From NCBI GenBank assembly GCA_018398765.1, contig JAHBMJ010002632.1, forward strand, positions 1 to 25,000: a stretch of 25,000 bases of DNA, in the 5' to 3' direction. A program made the translations under genes and the position numbers. The stretch is from Chromera velia. Taxonomy: Eukaryota; Sar; Chromeraceae. This document shows positions 9,442 through 19,023 of this stretch, piece by piece. Each line of letters opens with the position of its first letter. The first letter of the stretch is position 1. The notes under the pieces were generated by a model. It worked only from the letters and a program-made list of their open reading frames with translations. It was not told where the DNA came from and made no database searches.

Positions 9442-10394
9442 GGAGAACGTTTTACCGTTCTGCAGGTCCACCCGGAGTATCTGCAGACGGTCCCGGACAA
9501 CCTCTGCCTCTGGGGGGGGCCTCGTTTTGATCAGGACGGAACCATCCTCCTGGCTCTAGCGGGTGAAGAACAGGAGCTCAGGATCCTTGACTCTGGAAAA
9601 CTTCTGCAAGGCAGGAGGGGGGCACAGGCGCTCGCTACCGCAGACGGGCAGGTAGGAGCGACCTCGGTCACAGGGGATTCCCTCTAGTCCTTCCGGGCAC
9701 ATCTCCGGTGGGACGATACGAGGGGTTGCAGCGAGGGACACAGTGACCGGCAAGAAAATTTTCTTTCTAGCTGGCTGATGAGGGCGAAGGTGTCGTGGGC
9801 TTACGGGAAGCCCCTCGCCTCACTCACCTTCGTGAGGGCCATTAGGAGATTTCAAGTACAGAGGCGCAGGCGTCGGCTTCGTTACCGTCTTCCTCTGCCC
9901 TCCCCTCTGCTCTGCCTCCCTCCCTCCCTCCCCCTGCTCCTGCAGAGCCCTCCGAACCCTCTCCTGCTCAGGCCAAGGCCTCGGTAAGGGAAGCGGGGGC
10001 GGCGGGCGCCCGACCACGGTCTCTCTCTCCTGCTGTGTCCAACAGGGCTTCCGTCGACTCCGGGGAGTCGCCGCTGCTGGATTTCATTGTCCCGCTCGGC
10101 TCCTTGATGAAGGGGACCATCCTGGACCCGTCAGGCCCTGGGGTGCTGCGCACGCCTGGGACGGTGTGGCAGCACACTCGCGCCCCTTCGCAGGGAAGGA
10201 AGGTGAAGGATCTAGGCCCAGTCTTTTTTGACAAGAAGGGGAAACGTCTCCTGGGGGCCGACGGGGAGCCTCTGGGGTACAATTGGAAGGTCCCTGGACC
10301 GCCGTTCTTTCTTCCCAAGCTTAAGAGAAGAAAACGAAGCACGCAGAAGTATATAGGGACAGGGGATATGAGTCATATGACTTCATCCCACTAG
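9442..10394 (+). pseudogene. Post-integrase region and Pro/Ala-rich linker of the retroelement
   Basis: The same frame continues from 9442, with TAG at 9685, to about 9840. Coding-like sequence then moves to the frame with codon starts at 0 modulo 3 (one frameshift at about 9780-9860). That frame encodes a Pro/Ser/Ala-rich linker (about 9880-10040) and a basic end, KLKRRKRSTQKY, stopping at 10392-10394. In copia pol a low-complexity basic linker lies between integrase and reverse transcriptase, so the element may stop just before reverse transcriptase. An alternative frame stays open from about 10,330 to 10,460, so the exact end is unsure. Confidence 0.5.
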
Positions 10395-11372
10395 TGAGCC
10401 TGGTTAATGACACACTCCAAAAGGAAGCGCCAATACATTCCTGTGCAGGCTGGCTGGACTGTTAAGCAAGAAGTGGAGGCAGGGGTATGGGAAGGTGTGT
10501 GGACGAATCCGAGCGCGGCTGCAAGTTGGTGTTAAAGTTGCCCACCTACGGGCAGCAAGTGCGTGCATCAGGGGCACGCGAGGCTGTTCAGACGAAGGGG
10601 GAGAGATGGGGGGATTCAGCAGTGCACTCATCTTTATGGACGACTGAACCGTAATTTTGTCCATAAAAGACTGATCGATCGGATAATCGATCGAATAGAA
10701 CTAAGAGTGTAACTGAGTGTTGCAATGTAGCCAGGGGTGATTGAATTAATTCATTAAAAACATTGATTTTAACGCGATTATAGAAAAAAAAACTGCCGCG
10801 TGCATTGCTGCCGAACGCTCGGGCGATAGCGATGGCGTATGCATGATGATAATGATGATGATGGTGATTTAATTTGTAGAGACATATATATAGATCAAGT
10901 CGAAACATATTACAGTCTAGATTGCGGTCACAGTGCGGTATGTTCAAGTTAAATTCTAGCTTTATTTAAATAATATAAAGAATCAAAGCTAGGTTCAATT
11001 TCGCGCATCTGAAACAAACCAACAAACAGTGATCAGCAACCCAACGCAGTTTCAATCTGTGCAGTTCGACGAAGAACTCAAGTTGCATATCAAGGATGAA
11101 ATCTGTAGGCTGCAAATTTGATAGGCGTGCATGGCTCCAGCCATGCATGCAGTGCAAAACGATCGAACGTCATCACACCAGAGCCCCACGAGCTGCTGAA
11201 ATGACCGCTTGTGCCAAACTGCAGAGCAGGGGGCAACGGAAGGCGGCATACACAAAAGCAAAGGACAGTAACCTTCCTTCATGCATGCACGTCTACCTGA
11301 GTGCGCGCGGTCATTGAATTCGATCATCACCAACCTCCGCCTGCCAGTCAAATACTTCGGACAGGAGCTGAA
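10395..11372. other. Intergenic stretch without a recognised gene
   Basis: Base composition falls from GC-rich to AT-rich after about 10,640. Visible structure is limited to a GATCGATC-type self-complementary patch at 10,671-10,693 and a degenerate ATG/ATA trinucleotide tract at 10,841-10,869. The stretch lies between the end of the retroelement and the 3' end of the AP-4 epsilon gene, so it may contain the 3' UTR and terminator of that gene. No polyadenylation signal could be assigned with confidence. Confidence 0.5.
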
Positions 11373-11753
11373 CTAAACGAGGCAGGCGAGACAAGAAAGA
11401 AAATAAAAACAAAACGCCAACGTGATTCCTGTTCTTCGAGCACCTCTTTGCAGAGCACTGAAACACCACCGCTTTCCCTGTCTGCCTTTTCTCTTCTGAA
11501 TTTTGATCATATTTACTTGCATCTGTGATTTCTCATCCGGCCTGCATGAAACAGTACAGACAGATGCAGACGAGCAGGCCGACCTCCGGTCAGATCCCTT
11601 CACTAGCAGCTCCACCCGCCCAGAAGCTTGTGTCTGAGAGCAGTTGATGTGAAGGAAAACGTCGTCAGAGCCCCCAGCGAGGGAGAGGGGCCGCACACCC
11701 GCAGCAACAGCCTCCAGTCCAATTACCTCCACAATGTGAACGCCAACAAGAGT
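11373..11753 (-). CDS. AP4E1: AP-4 epsilon C-terminal ear exon
   Basis: Acceptor TGCAG at 11754-11758, preceded by a long pyrimidine tract, opens into [20 protein letters not shown]. This is very close to the LRLHIIEIIGNEGLLACQ block of the human ear. [20 protein letters not shown] continues the platform fold. The frame stays open to TAG at 11373-11375, giving a tail about 65 residues longer than human after the HIVEVIG block. A GTAAAT donor near 11,518 could end the exon earlier, so the true stop may differ. Confidence 0.65.
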   Translation of the reverse strand, partial: TLVGVHIVEVIGLEAVAAGVRPLSLAGGSDDVFLHINCSQTQASGRVELLVKGSDRRSACSSASVCTVSCRPDEKSQMQVNMIKIQKRKGRQGKRWCFSALQRGARRTGITLAFCFYFLSCLACLV

Positions 11754-14700
11754 CTGCAGCAGCCAAAAGGGGAAAAGAAAAGCCAACAAAGTCCTAATCT
11801 TTCCCCCTACACACATGGTCTCAGTCCAATCATCCGTACCGACCATGACGAATCTGTCTGTGCAGACGCACTTTTGAGGTGAAAAATACCGTGCTGCCAG
11901 ATCGGCTCTCCTGTCTTTCTCCAGCCATCTTACAAAGAACGGGGGGAATTCGGAAGAAATCAAGATGAAACCAACAGACACCCAGTGAGGTCCGCCACAA
12001 TCCCAACACCCTCTCCGTGTTATCCCCTCTTTTGCGGCGGCCACTCAGTCATTGGCAGACACATTTCCTTCTGCTGATGCTCACTTGCATAGACATTTTG
12101 ACAGACAAGTAGAATGCAGATCCCCCTGCAACCGTCTATCACTTCCCCCCTTCCTTCTGTACTGACTGCGAATGCGTCGACCACGCTCTGACAGGCTGAG
12201 GGCGCGTTTCGGTGCCTCTGGCTGGCAGCCAGCTGTACCCTCTCCTCCACAGGCATGGACCCCCAACGAGCACCCACGTCGCCCGTTGAGATGGGAAGAG
12301 GGGCCAGAGGCTTCCCTGCCGCCGCCTGCACATTCACATGCACTTGCAGATGTCCACGCGGGGGGACCACGCACACATTTTGCGCACATGCATTCGGGCC
12401 GAGTTGATCAAGAAAGATCTGCCTGCGTTACAACTTGCGTTTTGATCTCACCGCTCGGTATACACCTTCCAATGAGACACAGAGAGAGAGACGGAGGCAG
12501 AGACGGAGACAGACAGAGACAGAGAGAGCCGCTGTTGACGCAAGACACAGTCTCAAATGCAACCAAGTATGTGTCTGGAGTCGTTCTGAGAAGGGCCTCA
12601 AAGCTAAGGGCCGCTTTTCTTCTCACGTAAACAGGCAATAAAAGACCAAAAAGGGACTGGAAGTCCGTTCTAACAAACTCGTGTATGCAATCCTGTGAAG
12701 TGAACAGAACAAAATTAGCCAACTGAATGAAGTCCGAACTCGAAAGAACCTCGCCAGAAAGCCGGAAGAAATGGCCGAACACACCATCAAAGTCTGACTG
12801 ACTGACCCCCGCGGAAGGACGAGCACCCCCACCCCCAAGACTGCTTGCGGGTGTGCCCTGCCCTCCTGCCGAGTCTCCCCCAAAGCCCAGAAGATCCTCG
12901 TTGCTCAGATCAAGAAGGTCCGCCTCTGCCGTGCCTGCACCACCGCCCCCAACTGCCTCTGCAGCGAGAGACGGCGCAGCAGTTGCACCCGGCCGCGGAC
13001 CCCCCGCTTTCGCGGCTGCCTTGGGAGCCGCACCTGTTGCTGCTGGCCGTGGGGGAGGGGCACCGCCCCCCGCGCCTCCCCCCAGTCCCCCGAAAAGAGC
13101 GGCCGCCATTTTTTCCTTCTCAGTCAACTCCTTTGGCTTGGCCGGCAATGCCGGTGACGGTTGAGGACGACTGGAGGCAGATGACGACGCGGCTCCTCCT
13201 ACTGGAGCTGAGGATGCGGGGGCTGCGGGTGAAGTGGGTGCCTGTGACCGCACTCCCGGTTGGGCCCCCGGGGGCTTCTGTTGGGCTGCCGACGCCGTCG
13301 GGCCGTTGTATCCAGACGGGCCCCACTTTCTCGGCCCAGTGACATTGAGACCGGATGCTGCCCCGCCATCTGCCGTGGAACCCGCGCTTTGCCCCGCGGC
13401 GCTATGCCCGAATGTGCCGCCACCTCCGTTAGGCGCAGCGATGGCGATGTCTGCCGGGGGGGCTGGTTGAGGTTTTTTCGTTGGCTTCTCATAGGGCTTG
13501 AAGTTGAGTGCCCCCTCCTTCTCCCTGCCTCCGGGCATCACACCAGTCACATCTCCAGAGACTGCGGGGACGCCCGGGGTGAACCCGCCCTTTGCGCGGC
13601 GCTCCACGGGAACGTACTCTGCTGCTCCATTGGCGACCGCTTTGCGCACAAACGGCTGCAGGAGGTAGGGGAGAAATGAAGTCTTTACGTTCATAGAAAA
13701 CAACAGAAATCCGGATTGCTTAGCAGCCCTCTCGTGAACGCAACACCGCAGAAAAGAACCGAGAGGAAGAAAAGGGGCAACGGGGATGAGGAAACCCCTT
13801 TATCACTTAGTTAGGTTCACTGCAGTTCTGTAATCCCTCGCTTGGCTTGCATGATCACCGGTGGAGCACACCAAGAATCAGAAACAAAAAGCCCTGTTCG
13901 CCCCTTGCAGCACACACTTCCAGACATAGAGAGAAAATTGAACGAGAAATGGCGTCATAAAGTGGGACGAAAGCGCCATTTTCCCTACACTCCTTCCCTC
14001 CTCCCATGTCAATTGCGAACTAACGCTAGCCACACACTCTAGAGGTGGGAAGACCCCTCAGGCGGTCAAACAAAGGGGGGCAGCTGGAGACAGACAGACA
14101 GACCTCGAGGAAAGGGAGGGAGGGGTCCGCCTGGATGTCCTCACACGAGGCATCGTAAGGCAAAACCAGCCTGCAGGCGCATGCGGACCAACAATTAAGG
14201 AGACAGTCAAGACAGCGGGAGGGACTTTGTTGGACGTATCTGAGTGGGGGGGGGGGGGCCTTAAAGGAATCGGAAAAAGGGGCCCGCCAGACGAAGCGAA
14301 AAAGAGATCAGAGAAAACGCATGTCGACGCTCGGTGTGTGGTGGGAGGAGACAGGAATCTCAAGGCCCACACACAAGAAAAAATAAAAAGGCAGGCTCGA
14401 ATCTCAAACACGGCTCCACCTGGTCCCTTCTTTCATTATTCACCTTAGAAACAGGAAAGATGCCCTTGACGACGGCCCGTTGAAGGAAGGCCAGCCAACA
14501 AAAAATCAATCTCTCTGACTGATCGACCCATGACTGACTGACGCGACCAGAAAAAAAGTGAGAAAACATGTGACCCGCAGCGCACAGACGCGAAACACCA
14601 TTGTTGGAGTGTGCAGAAAAGTTCAAATTCAATGTGAATCAAGATTTCATGTATGAGATTGGATGAAATGTACAGTGGATATGACGCCGCGCCGCGGTAC

Positions 14701-16437
14701 TACTGCCAGATGCTAGATTTATAATCTTTACAAATCAATTGATCAAACAGCGCGACAGTAGCAGGCACAGACGAAGGCATAGAGACTCACGCAAAGAGAT
14801 CCGGTTTTTCCTTCAACGCTGCAAACTCGCGAGCCCTCTGTTCGAGTTCTGCACATTCAGACCGTGTGTACTTCTCAACCACGTCACCGACGCCCGCGCT
14901 CCCCGTCAACCCAGTCTGCAACAGAGGACGCCAGGCGCAACAAGAATACTCTTCAGGCACAACAAACGATTCCAATCCCGAATGCACCCATTCGCCCTTC
15001 TCTCCACACAAACATTTCCTACGGTTCGGTCTCACCCCCCGCCCCGTCAAACTGAGCTGCCTGCAGGCTGAGAGACTCATGGGGGACCAGAAAGCAGTCC
15101 TACGTTGCTGACGCAGACTCACCCTTCTTTCCTTCCTTCAACTTCTAACTGACCCACCTGCCCGCTGAGCTTCATGATAGCAGATAAGATCCAGGGCCGG
15201 GTGCCCGAAGGGTCTTCAAAGTCTCTGTCGATCGCATCACACAGAAGGTCCACCAGGTCCTCCAGACCGCACCCCTCGTGGGTGCACAGCTGCCCATACT
15301 CTCCCAGAACCCAGCACACAACCTGAGTGGGTAGAGAGAGAAAGAAACAACGAATGAGAGAAACAGACAGAAAAAGATCCAAAACCAGAAACACAGAACG
15401 CGTCCAAGGAAAAGGAAAAGAAAAAAGAATGCAAAAGACTGGTGTGAAATTTGATTTGAACGGAACTCTGTCACTTAAAGAGGAATTATTTGGATGCTCT
15501 TCCATCCACAATTCGAAAATGAAGGGCCTCCCTTCCTTCTGTGAGCATTCATTATCTCCCACTCACACTCCAGACTCCACTACTACATTGCGAGCAGGAT
15601 CCTTCACCAACTTCAACAAGCTGTGGAGGTAAGTCTTCTCAACGCAGAGTCATGCACCCCAACATGAAAGAAATATGCGTCAGGAAGGAGACCTACCTGC
15701 ACTAGGATGTCCGGCACGCTCTCTCCCCTCTCCAGTTTCTGCGCGCACGTGTTCACACAATACCTTCTGAAGTCGTCGTCTGCCTCTGGATCCTCCCCGC
15801 CCAGTGGCCCCTCCGCGACTAGTCTCAGAAGGTTGTTGGCGGTTTCTCGAGGCACCAGTGCACCCCCCAGCTGGAAGGCCTCCAAGAGGGTGTCGATGAA
15901 CCAGCGAGAATCAGGGGCATACTTCTCTGCGAGTTGGCAAACCTGCAGGCAGTACAGACAAGACAGAAGAACGAATACGCACACACGCATGCAAAGACCA
16001 GATGAATGACAAGCACACACGGAAGGAAAGCGAATCCGGATAGAAGAAGATGACACAAGAGGAAGACAGACAGACAAAACTCTCGAGAGAAAGAGAGAGA
16101 GAGAAAACGGAAAGAATTGAAGGAAGACTTGCAAATAGCGGGGGAAAAGAGACAGAGAATACACAAACAGGAAGGGTGGAGGCGATTAACCGTTTCTCTT
16201 TATTCTCTTATGCCGTTTTTCCAAAAAGAAGGCCAACAGACGAATCTTTGAGTCGTTTGGACGGATCAAGCGAAACGAGACCGGCATCTGAGAGAGTGAA
16301 ACTTCGAACATTTCACGACAACTTCGCACTACTTCATTCAGACAAAAAATTTGGTTCCTGCTTGACTCTTCCCTCCTCTTTTTCTTTCTTTCCTTCACTC
16401 AGACAAATGGACCACACCCACACACACTCCCACACAT

Positions 16438-16468
<31 letters not shown>

Positions 16469-18779
16469 ACACACACACACCCACACACGCACTGTGTGTT
16501 AGAGAGACAGAAGAGACAGACAGACAGAGGGAGAGAGAGAGAGAGAGAAGGCGAGACCAACCTTTGAGACCAGGTCCCTTCTCAAATGGACGTCCACCGC
16601 CGTTCTGCTTTTTTGCAGGAGGTTGAAGGAAGGAGGGAAGAAAGGAAGGAAGGAAGGAAGGGAGCTCAGAGTGAAAAGGGCACGCAATAAAGAAGAAACT
16701 GATCACTTGAAATTGAAAGAACATGCAGCCACTTTTGTGCGGCATGGAACGTTATGCATTTGCCCCACGGTCACAGTCATTCCATCCGAAACCATCGAGC
16801 TCCAGCGAAGTGGAGCAATGAATCGCTCATTGGACCTGGCATATCATCACCATGACCATCATCTTCCCTTTCCACAATAGAGGCCGCATTTCTCTCTTCC
16901 GTGGATGAAATGATTTGACGTCAGCAACTGACCTCAGATTGGAGATCAGCTTTTCCACCACCACTGTGACGTTTTGTGTTGTGGTCATTCTGAACAGTAG
17001 CCCCAATGTCTTCCTCTTCAGAGTGTCGTCTGCGTCTTCCAGACAGTCCACAACCACCAGCTGGTGCTCGGCAGCATAGGCAGCATTGATCTGTGGGGGA
17101 GAGAAGGGAGGGAGGAACGTAGGGTAAATTCGCACATCTTGGCTGTATGTACGCATCAGGGCGCGGATACCGTTAATTTCGCATCACTGCACAGACTCAC
17201 GGTGAGATTCCTTCGCAGTAAGAAATACAGAAAAGCCCACATACAGAAGAAGAAGAAGAGGAAAGCAAAAGATAGGAAGGACAACGGAGAAACGCACTGC
17301 TGAGGAAACCCCCTCGCTTTTCTCTCTCGGTGCTCAAACACACTCCCTTGCTTACTCTTGGCAAAGGCAAAACTCTACCAACCATCCAGATCCCCTATCC
17401 ACCCCCCTCACTTACCTGAACGATTTGGGAGAGGCCCGTCACGCCGACATACTTCAGGTTGTGGTTGTCAGAGGAGATGAACCTAGAGATCGAAGAGGCT
17501 GCCAATTCAAGAAGGGGCTGGGATGGATACACGGTCGTCAGTGTCTTCACACACTCAAAGATGATCGCGTACCCAACCTGCATCAGGCAGAGAAACAGAC
17601 GGAGAGAGACAGAGCCAGAAAAGAGGGCTGAAACTGAACAGTGATGCTTGTCACATTCCAAGCATCATAGACAACTTCCAGTGGCAGAAAAAGGCGGACA
17701 GTCGGCTGGGCCGATCCGGCAAAAAAAGGTGAAAGCAAGACTCCCCACACCCTTTCTTTCCAACTTAACGACCCCCAACTCTATTCCTCTATCCCTCGGC
17801 ATAGACTCCATCCATCAATTAATGTGATTCCATTCCATTCAGTCCCCTCCCTGAACGGGCAGCCCTTCCTTCCCTCCTTCCCTCAATGACTCACGTTCAC
17901 CCCAGAGTCTGCTTTCCTCATGGTCTCCTGCAGCACCGAGTACATCTGCTCCGAGGCTCTCGCGTCTGCGCTTCCCAGAGTCGCGAGGAGTGCCAACAGC
18001 TTCATCTGCCCCCCACGCGCAACACGACAGGTACACAAGTTACAACGAAAGAAAACAAACAAGTACAGATAGAGTGGATGCACATGCGTTGCCATGCCTT
18101 GACCGACATGCAGAAAGATTTTCGCACTGGCACAGGAAAGAACTGCACCACTCCGGCAGAATTCTTTTTCGCCGCTTTTCATTCAGAGAGACCAGAGACA
18201 GCAGAAGGAAACAGCCATGCAATTTCTCTCCCCCGCCACGCTTTTGTGTCTCTGTGGTGGATCACGGAACGGACACCATCTAGTTCTTGGAAACAAACTC
18301 TGGTGTCGGAAGGAAGCCCGGCGTCCTGATTGCCAACAGAGAAGTATTTCTCCACACCACGGGAGCCCTACTGTCAAATCGAGAAGGGAGGCGCAACGCG
18401 CAGAGCTAGCCCAGTTTATCGTCATTGCTCCTACACAAGGGCACAAAAGCTCCAAGCAAGACACAGAAGAAGACTGACGCACGCACAGTTATCATCCTGC
18501 TACCGATCGACCTGCAGCCATGGTGCGGGAACTCTGTGGTAGTCGTAGTCTCTGGGGAGTCTGCAGTCGATGACCTGCTTGAGGATGTTGACCAGGGAAG
18601 GCACGAGGTCCTGCAGACAGGTAGATATAGATGCATCAGATCGAGACGGGGAAAGGGCAGGAAAGGAGAAGAGAAATACGTTCCTCGTTGAGTTAGAAGG
18701 CGGGGTGACACACAAACACAGAGAGAGAGAGAGACGGAGGGCGGGAGAGAGAGAGAGTTGTGCGCAGTAACTCTCTCTC

Positions 18780-18810
<31 letters not shown>

Positions 18811-18838
18811 GACTCACACACATACAGACATACACACA

Positions 18839-18873
<35 letters not shown>

Positions 18874-18972
18874 TCACACACATACAGACATACAGACATA
18901 CACACAGACACAGACACAGACACACACACACAGAGAGACTCACACACATACAGACACACACACACACACACA

Positions 18973-19023
<51 letters not shown>

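Larger units (their letters stand above)
1..10394 (+). mobile_element. Degenerate Ty1/copia-like LTR retrotransposon, interrupted and 3'-truncated
   Basis: The plus-strand coding parts lie in retrotransposon order: gag-like region, CCHC knuckles, long pol segment, HHCC zinc-binding plus integrase core, then a Pro/Ala-rich linker. The HARYGH...CSLCQLKN motif and the region after the integrase catalytic core resemble Ty1/copia pol. In Ty1/copia the integrase comes before reverse transcriptase, but no reverse transcriptase or RNase H is recognisable downstream, so the copy looks cut off after the linker. One frame (codon starts at positions equal to 1 modulo 3) is kept from about 1441 to 9840 apart from single stop codons. 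The left edge may lie outside the window. The right edge is approximate: GC-rich coding-like sequence fades between 10,394 and 10,660. A DNA transposon sits inside at 5305-8458. Confidence 0.8.

Noticed and set aside
11613-12044. Independent minus-strand gene at the left end of AP-4 epsilon
   Set aside because: The recognisable part (HIVEVIG block) starts at a good splice acceptor at 11,753 and joins the upstream ear exon in phase, so it is better explained as the last AP-4 exon.
12853-13679. Plus-strand Pro/Ala/Arg-rich frames opposite the hinge
   Set aside because: Antisense shadows of the GC-rich AP-4 epsilon hinge exon, whose own frame is supported by flanking conserved blocks.
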